DNA of 6,643 bases from Haloferacaceae archaeon (GCA_028274825.1 JAQCMZ010000235.1:1-6643); one strand, 5' to 3'. Shown: positions 1-6,312, numbered from the stretch's first letter. The notes: a model not told the origin generated them from the sequence alone. Translations and numbers: made by a program.

Positions 1-230
1 CCTGCAGGTGAATTGTTTGGCCATGTTCTGTTCGTCACGTGACCGCGGGGATCGTGCACGCGAGGACAACCCCCTCCAACAGGGTGTCTGAGTTCAATCC
101 AGGCACCGACTCTGTCGATATCAGAGTCTCACTGTGATAGAAACGAGCGTCCATGAGGTGAGTTGAGGGCGGCTGATACCACCGCTCTCTCATGACAGTC
201 TGGTGAGGAATGCACGTTTCGCGAGCGGCA

Positions 231-240
231 TTTATGTATA
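231..240 (+). promoter_or_regulatory. TATA box for the SRPBCC gene, leaderless type
   Basis: The AT-rich stretch TTTATGTATA stands out in GC-rich surroundings and is centred about 26 bases before the GTG at 260. In haloarchaea transcription starts about 25-28 bases after the box centre. The transcript would therefore begin at or next to the start codon, with no leader. This spacing is the main reason for choosing GTG 260 over the upstream in-frame GTG at 203, which lies before the box. Confidence 0.6.
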
Positions 241-259
241 TCCCGTCCGAATCAAAACT

Positions 260-817
260 GTGGATAGAGTCGTTGTACGGACATGCGTATACGAAACCCC
301 GGAAAGAATCTACGAGTTTCTCACCGATTTCCAGCGGTACGCTAACTACTCGAAGTATCTCGATACCGTCGACCAGAGTGCAGGTGACGGTGGCCCCGGC
401 ACAGAGCACACGTTCACGTTCTCGTGGTGGAAACTCACCTATACGGCTCGCTCCCGGGTAACGGGTATGACAGCCCCGACACAAATCGATTGGCGTGTTA
501 TCAAGGATATCAACGCCCGAGGGTACTGGGGTATCGAATCGGTTGCAGACAGAGCCGATATAATGAGCGATCTCACACCCGATTTCGGCGCGGAGGCTGT
601 TTGTGAGGTCACATTCGAGATCCAGTTCGACCCATCATCGGCTAGGTCTGACGCGCTGGATCTCCCGCGGTTCGTCTCCATGGACTATGCTGTCGACAAA
701 TTGATCACGCTGATCCAACGAGAAGCAACCCAGGTGGTTGAGCGAGCGGTCGCTGATCTTGAAGGAGCGCGCCGTGATGTTGAACTCGAAATAACCACCG
801 AGAGCGAGCATCTGTGA
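260..817 (+). CDS. SRPBCC (START-like) family protein
   Basis: A 185-residue protein that resembles the SRPBCC / polyketide cyclase-like proteins found widely in haloarchaea. These have a helix-grip fold that encloses a hydrophobic ligand; the ligand here is unknown. The N-terminal part, with TPERIYEFLTDFQRYANYSKYL, is the usual opening strand and helix of the fold. It is followed by FSWWKLTYTARSRVTGM and IDWRVIKDINARGYWGIE, typical of the central beta sheet, and a long C-terminal helix near the end (DKLITLIQREATQVVERAV). There is no signal peptide or membrane segment, so it is probably cytoplasmic. An in-frame GTG at 203 would add 19 residues, but the TATA box lies inside that extension, so GTG 260 is preferred. 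It appears to be a single-gene transcript; the genes after it are not on its pathway in any visible way. Family assignment is firm, function is not. Confidence 0.82.
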   Translation: MDRVVVRTCVYETPERIYEFLTDFQRYANYSKYLDTVDQSAGDGGPGTEHTFTFSWWKLTYTARSRVTGMTAPTQIDWRVIKDINARGYWGIESVADRADIMSDLTPDFGAEAVCEVTFEIQFDPSSARSDALDLPRFVSMDYAVDKLITLIQREATQVVERAVADLEGARRDVELEITTESEHL

Positions 818-957
818 TCGTCAATTCCTGAGAGCTGGATACCAATGATAAAACTCGCAACTGATTGTGGTGGTATCTACTCGTACTCCCGCTCAACACG
901 AATTGCCGACCAGAACCGAACCTCAAATCACGGAGTTATACAGATGAGGCGAGAAAA

Positions 958-977
958 CCCACGACTTTCGTCGTGGG
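958..977 (+). repeat. Perfect 8-bp hairpin, IS605-end style
   Basis: CCCACGAC (958-965) and GTCGTGGG (970-977) pair perfectly around the tetraloop TTTC. IS200/IS605 transposases recognise short imperfect or perfect hairpins at element ends as single-stranded DNA. The same stem core, CCCACGA/TCGTGGG, comes back at 1269-1286, so this is the left partner of the proposed element. It could also act as an RNA hairpin. No T-run follows it, so a terminator is less likely. Confidence 0.6.
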
Positions 978-1050
978 ATGAATCGCCGGACGGTTCTCAC
1001 ACACTGTCATCAAACGGTTCAGTTGTCCACACATCGGATATGCATGTGTC

Positions 1051-1074
1051 ATTGCGATGGTCTCCCATCGTGAT
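1051..1074 (+). other. 10-bp RNA-type hairpin inside the IS-like region
   Basis: ATTGCGATGG (1051-1060) pairs with CCATCGTGAT (1065-1074) around a TCTC tetraloop. Two of the ten pairs are G-U wobbles, so it is better as RNA than as a DNA cruciform. A second, weaker hairpin lies just before it: ACACAT (1029-1034) with ATGTGT (1044-1049). Together they suggest that the 958-1296 stretch could be transcribed as a structured RNA. No promoter was identified for it. Confidence 0.35.
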
Positions 1075-1268
1075 TGACTGTCCGAAAACTGGCAGTTGAC
1101 CCGGTGTTTGCCTCATCACAAAGGAAGCCCTCGGACACTCCAAGCGACGTCACATACTCAGGGAACTCCGAGTCCGTCGCAGGAGAGGGGTAACGGGGGC
1201 GTGGCACACCCGTCGGCGTGTCGGGTCGGAAACGGACGTTCCCAAACCAGCCCACCAGGCGTGGGAAG

Positions 1269-1286
1269 CCCACGAGATGTCGTGGG
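1269..1286 (+). repeat. 7-bp hairpin, candidate right end of the IS605-like element
   Basis: CCCACGA (1269-1275) and TCGTGGG (1280-1286) pair around the loop GATG. The sequence is preceded by GGAAG and followed by AGGATGTCAC. It shares its stem core with the hairpin at 958-977. In TnpB systems the right end of the element is also the 3' scaffold of the guide RNA, so this hairpin would sit just before the guide segment. Confidence 0.5.
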
Positions 1287-1300
1287 AGGATGTCACAGAC

Positions 1301-1340
1301 CGCAATTCCGTTGCTGGTCGGTCAACAACGGAGGATTGCG
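1301..1340 (+). repeat. Imperfect 13-bp hairpin directly after the IS-like right end
   Basis: CGCAAT and TCCGTTG (1301-1313) pair with CAACGGA (1326-1332) and ATTGCG (1335-1340). The only interruption is a two-base GG bulge at 1333-1334; the loop is 12 bases. It begins four bases after the GTCAC end of the proposed element. It may be part of the flanking target site or an extension of the structured RNA. No T-run follows, so it is not a convincing terminator. Confidence 0.5.
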
Positions 1341-1580
1341 ACTCCTGTCACGATCGCTCAATGGGCGTCGAGAGTTTCAATGGGCTAGAGTAACGCGACC
1401 GACTATCACGAACCGTCCGGTTCGGAAGGTGGTTCCAGCCGACTCCTCACGGAGACGAATTAAACAAATCCCAGTTAGCTGCTGGTGCAGTGCGGCCGTG
1501 GACGGCGACGCCTTGGAACTCGTCTCTGTGGTGGTTTACTACTCGCATACAGGATGGACGCGGGGAGTTCTTGAGTCGAA
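1341..1580. other. Intergenic stretch with no recognisable gene
   Basis: Open frames cross this stretch, but none has a recognisable product or a plausible start signal. The only structure I see is the short palindrome CGAACCGTCCGGTTCG at 1409-1424, two 7-base arms around TC. It is about 175 bases upstream of the tRNA promoter, so a role in tRNA expression is doubtful. Confidence 0.4.
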
Positions 1581-1583
1581 GTT

Positions 1584-1590
1584 CTTATAT
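1584..1590 (+). promoter_or_regulatory. TATA box of the tRNA-Ala gene
   Basis: CTTATAT is centred about 30 bases before the first base of the tRNA. A start 26-27 bases after the box centre would fall at about 1613-1614, leaving a 5' leader of only three or four bases for RNase P to remove. This short leader is usual for stand-alone archaeal tRNA genes. Confidence 0.6.
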
Positions 1591-1616
1591 TGAGGAGACG
1601 GGAAGTACTTTACTGA

Positions 1617-1688
1617 GGGCTCGTAGATCAGCGGTAGATCATCCCCCTGGCACGGGGAAGGCCGCGGGTTCAAATCCCGCCGAGTCCA
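1617..1688 (+). tRNA. tRNA-Ala, anticodon GGC
   Basis: All four arms can be drawn. The acceptor arm GGGCTCG pairs with CGAGTCC, and A73 is the discriminator. The D arm is GATC-AGCGGTA-GATC. The anticodon arm is TCCCC-CTGGCAC-GGGGA, with T33 and anticodon GGC, which reads GCC and GCU alanine codons. The T arm is GCGGG-TTCAAAT-CCCGC. The third acceptor pair is G3-U70, the classic alanine identity element, which confirms the call independently of the anticodon. There is no intron. The CCA end is not encoded (TCC follows A73), so it is added by the CCA-adding enzyme. The gene is transcribed alone from the TATA box at 1584-1590. Confidence 0.96.
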
Positions 1689-1761
1689 TCCAAACTTTCT
1701 TCAGAGTTCACTGATCCTATACCGTCTGTTCTCACTGAAACCCAGACAGCGGTAGGGTGGC

Positions 1762-1767
1762 TTTTTT
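1762..1767 (+). terminator. T-run, candidate terminator for the tRNA-Ala transcript
   Basis: Six T residues follow a G-rich stretch (GGTAGGGTGGC) about 75 bases after the tRNA. Archaeal RNA polymerase often stops at such T-runs without needing a hairpin. The T-poor, GC-rich background makes the run stand out. It would serve only plus-strand transcripts. The minus-strand operon ending at 1950 has no comparable run before it reaches the tRNA. Confidence 0.4.
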
Positions 1768-1949
1768 GTTGGTGTAGAGCCCAGGAACCGCCAGTCCCGG
1801 GACAGACTGTGGGATGAGATTGAATCATTCTGCACTCCCGACGCCCGCATCTGACGCCCCGTCTCGTCATGTTTCGAGACCGCGGTGATCTCGGGTAGAC
1901 CGGTCAGCGCCATCATACAGTGACAACTCCACCCTACCCGGAAATTCAG

Positions 1950-2744
1950 TCACGTGTCCGAGACAATCCGGTCGAGTCCGACGGCGACAGCGCCGGCCGC
2001 GATCATTCCGAGCACCGCTACTACGAGTAGTGTCGACGTAACACTCACCAGCGGGTCCAGAGAGTTGCGAAGCGCTGTCCATGCTTCTACCGGGACGGTT
2101 CGGCTATTCCGGCCGGAAAGAAACAGAGTCATAACGAACTCCTGGAGGCTGACGACGAATGCAATCAGCGCGGCCGCGGCCAGCCCAGGGAGGATGTTCG
2201 GTCCGACGACCTCACGGAACGCTCGCACTCGGTTGGCCCCGAGGTCCATCGCTGCGTCGCGCAGGTCCCAGTCAAATCGTGAGAATGTCGCCCGCATCAC
2301 AGAAAACGTCAGCGGACTCGCCCACAGTGAGTGTGCTAACACAATCGTCCACGGACGCTGTTGGACACCGAACTCGCTGAAGAAAATGAGCAGTGTCACT
2401 CCGAGCACGACTCCAGGGACGAGCAGCGGGACGACTGCAAGTCCCGAGACTGCCGTTCGCAGGCCGCCGCCGAGTCGCCGGACACCTAACGCTCCAGTCA
2501 CGCCCAGAACCGTCGAGAAGGCCGCGGTTGCAGTTGCTGTCGCGAGACTGTTTCGAATCGCGCGGGTCCAGTTCTGGTCGGCCAACAACATCGCATACCA
2601 CCTCGTTGACAGCGATTCGGGCGGGAAGGTGATAGCCGGCGCCGCGTTGAGTGACGTCCCAACGACGACCACAATCGGGGCGAGTAAAAACAGGAATACA
2701 CCTCCATACGCGGCCCGAAACGCCCACCGGCCCAAGCTAGTCAT
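1950..2744 (-). CDS. potC: ABC transporter permease, spermidine/putrescine PotC-like
   Basis: A 264-residue inner permease of the binding-protein-dependent type, about the usual length for PotC. Six hydrophobic segments lie near residues 11-31, 67-87, 98-122, 133-153, 185-208 and 235-257. The cytoplasmic EAA loop, which docks on the ATPase, is seen at about 163-186 (DAAMDLGANRVRAFREVV, then ILPG). The start is fixed by an ATGA overlap with the stop codon of the preceding permease gene at 2741-2744; a G-rich stretch (GAGGGGGTGG) lies just before it. A longer frame reaches back to 2846, but its first 34 residues are the shadow of the upstream gene. It would pair with the permease encoded at 2741-3631 to form the channel. 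The polyamine assignment rests on operon form; related importers move other small solutes. The gene looks intact. Confidence 0.85.
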   Translation of the reverse strand: MTSLGRWAFRAAYGGVFLFLLAPIVVVVGTSLNAAPAITFPPESLSTRWYAMLLADQNWTRAIRNSLATATATAAFSTVLGVTGALGVRRLGGGLRTAVSGLAVVPLLVPGVVLGVTLLIFFSEFGVQQRPWTIVLAHSLWASPLTFSVMRATFSRFDWDLRDAAMDLGANRVRAFREVVGPNILPGLAAAALIAFVVSLQEFVMTLFLSGRNSRTVPVEAWTALRNSLDPLVSVTSTLLVVAVLGMIAAGAVAVGLDRIVSDT

Positions 2745-3631
2745 TCGCCACCCCCTCGTCGTCGGCCGATCGCGACGTACGTCACAGCCAGTGCCAGAAA
2801 CACTGTCACCGTGACCAGCACGCCGAGTGCCGCCGCAGCCGCCCAATCGAACCGCTCGAGGAGAAGATCTGACACCGCGACACCAACGGTCCGTTCGGCT
2901 CCCGACCCCAGTAACAGCGGCGCAGTGAACGAGCCCACACTCCAGGTGAAACTGATGACACTGCCGACTAATATCCCCGGCACGGTGTGAGGAATCACTA
3001 TCTCGCGGAATGCCCGCATCGGACTGGCACCCAGGTCACGGCCTGCTTCGATCAGCGATTCGTCAACCGTCGAGAGAACCGAGGAGACCGCGAGAATCGT
3101 GTACGGAACAACGATATACAACTGTCCAATCACGGCTCCAAACATGTTATTAATCAGTAAAATCGGCTCTCCGATTACTCCGGTTGCCAGTAAGCTACTA
3201 TTAACAACGCCGTTTGGCGAAAACACCAAGATCGCGGCAAATAATTTCACCACGATAGCAGTAAACATGGACACGAGTACGCCAACCAGCAGTGTCACGC
3301 GCAAGAATCCATCAGCCCGGTAGATAGCGTACGCGTACAGCACCGAGACGGTGACAGAAACCACGGTGACGAGCACAGCGAATCCGAGAGTGAACGCGAA
3401 TGCGCCGGTCAACGTGTCTGAACTGAGGACGTATCCAAAGCCGTCTAGCGACCACGTTCCTTCCTTGTATGCGCCCATCGAAGAGCGTTCAGTCAACCCA
3501 ATCCGAAGCAGATAGCCGAACGGCACGACAAATACCAGTATATCGAACAGCACCAACGGAAGGATCAGCACCGATCCCGTCTCTGTGAGCCGTCCCAGTT
3601 GCGCTCGTAACCCGATGTCGGCTGTACTCAT
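2741..3631 (-). CDS. potB: ABC transporter permease, spermidine/putrescine PotB-like
   Basis: A 296-residue permease with an N-terminal hydrophobic segment at about 21-42 (VLILPLVLFDILVFVVP) and further membrane segments near 80-103, 112-136, 163-185, 218-242 and 265-288. The EAA loop sits at about 194-219, with EAGRDLGASPMRAFREIVIP and then HTVPG. This layout matches PotB, the larger of the two channel subunits in polyamine importers. The ATG overlaps the ATPase stop as ATGA at 3628-3631, and its own stop overlaps the next start in the same way, so translation of all three is probably coupled. The protein ends in a basic and glycine-rich tail (GRRRGGGE). No lesion is seen. The exact substrate cannot be read from the permease. 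Confidence 0.86.
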   Translation of the reverse strand: MSTADIGLRAQLGRLTETGSVLILPLVLFDILVFVVPFGYLLRIGLTERSSMGAYKEGTWSLDGFGYVLSSDTLTGAFAFTLGFAVLVTVVSVTVSVLYAYAIYRADGFLRVTLLVGVLVSMFTAIVVKLFAAILVFSPNGVVNSSLLATGVIGEPILLINNMFGAVIGQLYIVVPYTILAVSSVLSTVDESLIEAGRDLGASPMRAFREIVIPHTVPGILVGSVISFTWSVGSFTAPLLLGSGAERTVGVAVSDLLLERFDWAAAAALGVLVTVTVFLALAVTYVAIGRRRGGGE

Positions 3632-4767
3632 CGTAATCGACTCCCGACGGCGTCAAAGTATGTCACTGCGCTTGGAGAACACGAAACAGAAACAGTCGAT
3701 CCCTCCTCAACATCGAGTCGGTCACTGATCCGCCGCTCTGTCGCGACCTCCGCGTCACCTACAGCAATCTCGTATCGAATCTGCGATCCGCGATGGAGCC
3801 GACGCTGGACAGTGCCTGTCGCGAGAACTGCTCGGTCCCGCTGGTCGCCGTGTGACCCGTCATTTGTCGAGACTGTCAACTGCTCGGGGCGGATAGACGC
3901 TGTCACACTGTCGCCAGTTGACAACTGGTTACTTCCGTCTGGGGCATACAGTGGCTCCCCGAGTGGGCTGTCCAACTGCACACGCGAGCCACCATCCGTC
4001 GCCTCACCGGCCGGCATCTCTCTGACGGTCGTTGCGACGACCGTGCACTCGAGGAAATTCGTCGTCCCAAGAAACGATTCGACGAATCGATTTATTGGGT
4101 CCGTATACACCTCCGCGGGTGCCCCAGTTTGGATAACTCGACCGTGATTAAGGATACTGATTCGGTCGGCCAGGGTGAACGCCTCGTCCTGATCGTGCGT
4201 GACGTACACCATCGTCTTCTCGGTCTGGCGTTGGATCTCTTTGAGTTCTAACTGCATCGACTCACGGAGTTTCCGATCGAGATTCGACAACGGTTCGTCC
4301 AGTAACAATAACTCGGGATCGAGGGTCAACGACCGGGCGAGAGCAACCCGCTGTTTTTGACCACCGGACAACTGTCCGGGCATATCCGCAGCGTGAGCGC
4401 TCATTTCGACCAATGCAAGCTTCTCTCGGGCCTGCTCGTGCCGTCGATCTGTCGATACCCCGTCCATTTTCAGCCCGAATGCGACGTTTTCCAATACTGT
4501 TTTATTCGGGAACAAGGCCCAATCTTGGAAAACCATCGAGCACCGTCGCTCATCCGGGGACATACCCGTCACATCCTGCCCGTTAATCAGAACCGCTCCA
4601 GTATCAGGACTCTCGAAGCCTGCAATCGTGCGAAGTGTTGTCGACTTCCCGCAACATGGGCCTAGCAGACACACAAGTTCTCCCTCTTTGACCGATAATG
4701 AGACGCCGTCGACCGCTGTGAGGCTACCGAATGACTTCTCTATGTTGTCCAGTTCGAGAACGGTCAC
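3628..4767 (-). CDS. potA: ABC transporter ATPase, PotA-like, with a shortened Walker A loop
   Basis: A 379-residue ATPase of the PotA type, which hydrolyses ATP on the inner face of the membrane to drive import. It has an N-terminal nucleotide-binding domain (about 1-230) and a C-terminal TOBE-type regulatory domain (about 235-379, with SIRPEQLTV). The Q-loop Gln is at 81 (MVFQDWALFP), the signature at 133-140 (LSGGQKQR), Walker B at 153-158 (LLLLDE) with the D-loop at 161-164, and the H-loop His at 191. All are canonical. Walker A is not: residues 36-42 read GPCCGKS, one residue short of the GxxxxGKS rule, while K41 and S42 remain. GTG 4767 is preferred because GGAGG lies five bases before it; GTG 4779 would add four residues. 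The gene follows the solute-binding gene by 28 bases. A shortened P-loop would be expected to abolish or cripple ATP binding. Confidence 0.88.
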   Translation of the reverse strand: MTVLELDNIEKSFGSLTAVDGVSLSVKEGELVCLLGPCCGKSTTLRTIAGFESPDTGAVLINGQDVTGMSPDERRCSMVFQDWALFPNKTVLENVAFGLKMDGVSTDRRHEQAREKLALVEMSAHAADMPGQLSGGQKQRVALARSLTLDPELLLLDEPLSNLDRKLRESMQLELKEIQRQTEKTMVYVTHDQDEAFTLADRISILNHGRVIQTGAPAEVYTDPINRFVESFLGTTNFLECTVVATTVREMPAGEATDGGSRVQLDSPLGEPLYAPDGSNQLSTGDSVTASIRPEQLTVSTNDGSHGDQRDRAVLATGTVQRRLHRGSQIRYEIAVGDAEVATERRISDRLDVEEGSTVSVSCSPSAVTYFDAVGSRLR

Positions 4768-4772
4768 GTCAT

Positions 4773-4777
4773 CCTCC
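4773..4777 (-). promoter_or_regulatory. Shine-Dalgarno site deciding the ATPase start
   Basis: GGAGG on the minus strand is complementary to the 3' end of 16S rRNA and lies five bases before GTG 4767. The alternative GTG at 4779 overlaps this site and has no such signal before it. An internal gene of a haloarchaeal operon would be expected to use such a site, in contrast to the leaderless first gene. Confidence 0.65.
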
Positions 4778-4795
4778 ACAGTGACGGCGGATTAT

Positions 4796-5959
4796 TCATA
4801 CGTTGGATTTCAACTCGTCGAATCGCTCACTGAGCGTGTCGGAGTACTCTGAAACATCACTCCACTGCATGAATGACACGTCCTGGAGTTCCTCGTTCGA
4901 CAGCGGAACATTGTCTAGCGTCTCATCTGGATACTCCGCGTTCGGGTTCGCCATCCCGAGACTGAAGTTTTCTGCGTAGGTAGTCTGTATCTCTTCGCTC
5001 AACATAAAGTCGAGGAAGTCTTCTGCCATCTCCTTGCGATCGCTTCCTCGGACGAGGTGGTAATCATCAACGTATCCTGTCGTCTGTTCGGGCACGTGCA
5101 GCCCGATATCGAGTGACTCTGTCGTTTGAGACTTCTTCAGCGAGTACGCGAAGAAGTACTGCCCCAGCGTTGCCACACCCTCTCCAATTCCTGTCCAGAG
5201 ATCTTGGGCACCGGTGTAGTACTTCGACGCATCAATTGACTGCAGCGTCTCGAATATCGCGTCGTGACCCTCAGGATCGTACAGTTCCTGATCGAACGGC
5301 ATATCATCAGAGACCAACGATGCCATCTGCAGAGAGTTACTGAAGAATGCACCCGGCAGGGCTACATCGGTCGCTTTCGTAGTCAGATCGTCCCACGACT
5401 CTGGCTCGAACCCGATCGTCTCCTTATCATAGGCGTAACACATTACACCGTACGCTAGCGGGACCGACACCGGGTCGTCTCACATGAGTTCAGACTTGAT
5501 AACATCAGCGTTGTCGAGATTGTCGTAATCGATCTGCTGCCAGAGGTCTTTCTGCACACCAAAGTAGTGTTCTTTGTCACCCGTGACCGTGAGGTCGTAC
5601 GGTGGCGAATCTGCGGGCGCAGCACGAATCTTGCTGAGGATCTCCGACCACCCAGGCACGACTTCCAGCGTGCCACCGGTTCGTTCTTCGTACAGCGGCT
5701 TGATCTCTTCTTCGAACACCGTTGCATTCGTTCCGCTCCACGTGGAAAACCGAAGCGTCTGATTTCGGAACGGGGCCGATGAGTCTACGTCTCCCGTCGT
5801 CGTTCCCTCCTGACTCTCATCGTCACTCGCTCCACCAGCGCTGCCCGAGCCACCGCCGAGACAACCACTTAATCCGGCAATTCCCACTCCCGTCGTCGCA
5901 AGCACTGCACGCCGTGACTTTCCGCTCCGAGACTGGTCTTCATCAATGGAGGTTCGCAT
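4796..5959 (-). pseudogene. potD: PotD-like Tat lipoprotein, solute-binding protein, broken by an in-frame UGA
   Basis: The binding protein of the importer; it would catch substrate outside the cell and pass it to the permeases. The N-terminus carries a twin-arginine signal (SRRAVLATTGVGIAGLSGC, R16 R17) and a lipobox LSGC with C33, so it would be exported folded and lipid-anchored. A linker rich in G, S, D, E and T follows, then the binding-protein fold from about residue 64 (RNQTLRFSTWSGTNATVFEE). At 5480-5482 a TGA stops translation at codon 160, just after SELM. The same frame then continues with DDPVSVPLAYGV and 227 codons of good binding-protein sequence to the stop at 4796. A single base change explains it; there is no frameshift. 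A GTG four codons later (5470) could restart, but the product would lack the signal and first lobe. Intact length would be 387 residues, normal for the family. The substrate is uncertain; polyamine is inferred from gene order. Confidence 0.83.
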
Positions 5960-5983
5960 TGTTATGATGGTGCGGATGCAACG

Positions 5984-5990
5984 ATTAATA
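5984..5990 (-). promoter_or_regulatory. TATA box of the importer operon, leaderless type
   Basis: On the minus strand the stretch reads TAGG followed by TATTAAT. Its centre is about 28 bases before the ATG at 5959, so transcription should start at or one base before the start codon. TAGG may act as part of the B recognition element. With gene spacing of 28 bases and two ATGA overlaps downstream, this single promoter probably serves all four genes. Confidence 0.6.
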
Positions 5991-6009
5991 CCTAACGATA
6001 GAGTTATGA

Positions 6010-6029
6010 ATATCGGGATATGGCATATC
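6010..6029. promoter_or_regulatory. Palindromic operator candidate upstream of the importer operon
   Basis: The 13-base palindrome GATATGGCATATC occupies 6017-6029. It overlaps a second one, ATATCGGGATAT, at 6010-6021. Three half-sites of the form ATATC/GATAT therefore lie side by side, ending 20 bases before the operon TATA box. Such a place suits a dimeric activator or repressor, for example one sensing the imported solute. The AT-rich half-sites could arise by chance in a promoter region, and no regulator gene is in the window. Confidence 0.35.
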
Positions 6030-6030
6030 T

Positions 6031-6312
6031 CTACCGCCGATAAACGGCATTTTCACGCCCAGTATCCAGAGTGGTGTTCATCCATCTGAGCACCCGGTCT
6101 GTGCGACGTGTGTGAGGAACTGTCTCCACCATACTCACCGAACTAGTATGGGCCTCACTCACAAGTGCATAGACCAGGTCCTTCTCGACACAAGACTCCA
6201 ACTCGAGTTGCTCGGACTGATTACACACAGACCCACTCTTGCCGAAACGAGTCCAGACGAGCTCAGACAAACAACGACACAGTTTCCAAGATGAATCATA
6301 CTCCAGAATCAC
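6031..6312 (-). CDS. Unrecognised 93-residue reading frame, doubtful gene
   Basis: A GTG-started frame of 93 codons in the same direction as the importer operon, ending about 70 bases before its start. I do not recognise it. The middle is acidic (SEQLELESCVEKDL), and the part SSVSMVETVPHTRRTDRVLRWM could be read as a helix-turn-helix followed by a basic tail. That would fit either a small regulator or the leading piece of a transposase, but this is weak. Third-position GC looks lower than expected for a well-kept haloarchaeal gene, and no good TATA box or Shine-Dalgarno site precedes it. Its GTG overlaps the stop of another unrecognised minus-strand frame (6309-6638) as GTGA. It may be a remnant of a mobile element. 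Its end lies at the edge of the operator candidate. Confidence 0.2.
   Translation of the reverse strand: MILEYDSSWKLCRCLSELVWTRFGKSGSVCNQSEQLELESCVEKDLVYALVSEAHTSSVSMVETVPHTRRTDRVLRWMNTTLDTGRENAVYRR

Larger units (their letters stand above)
958..1296 (+). mobile_element. Probable IS200/IS605 (IS1341-type) remnant or stand-alone element end
   Basis: This gene-free stretch is bounded by two hairpins with near-identical stems, CCCACGAC/GTCGTGGG at 958-977 and CCCACGA/TCGTGGG at 1269-1286. The second is followed by AGGATGTCAC. From memory, hairpins of this type, followed by a GGAKGTCAC-like tail, mark the ends of haloarchaeal IS200/IS605 elements that carry tnpB. A short open frame at 1074-1193 ends in SSQRKPSDTPSDVTYSGNSE and a TAA. 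It is reminiscent of the variable C-terminal tail of haloarchaeal TnpB proteins, but no RuvC residues or zinc finger are left. No tnpA is visible. I infer a decayed or MITE-like element of about 340 bases that may keep the structured RNA end. A chance pair of hairpins cannot be ruled out without a search. Confidence 0.42.

Noticed and set aside
35..484. Minus-strand open frame, or its shorter form from ATG 193 to 35
   Set aside because: Its first half is antisense to the SRPBCC gene. The remaining 52-codon part has no recognisable motif, no Shine-Dalgarno site, and an AT-rich stretch that serves the plus-strand gene.
1096..1593. Plus-strand open frame of 165 codons through the spacer
   Set aside because: It has no family signature and runs through the hairpins and the putative IS end, and its composition (Arg, Ser, Pro, Gly) is that of random GC-rich sequence.
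1617..1688. tRNA-Ala as an attachment site of an integrated element
   Set aside because: I found no second copy of the tRNA 3' end in the window and no integrase gene, so nothing here supports integration at this gene.
1954..2814. Long plus-strand open frame of 286 codons
   Set aside because: It is antisense to the PotC-like permease. Its product is rich in Arg, Ser, Thr and Pro with no domain, as expected for the shadow of a GC-rich gene.
5480..5482. UGA as a selenocysteine codon
   Set aside because: Haloarchaea are not known to decode UGA as selenocysteine, no suitable RNA element was seen, and a binding protein has no need for selenocysteine at this place.
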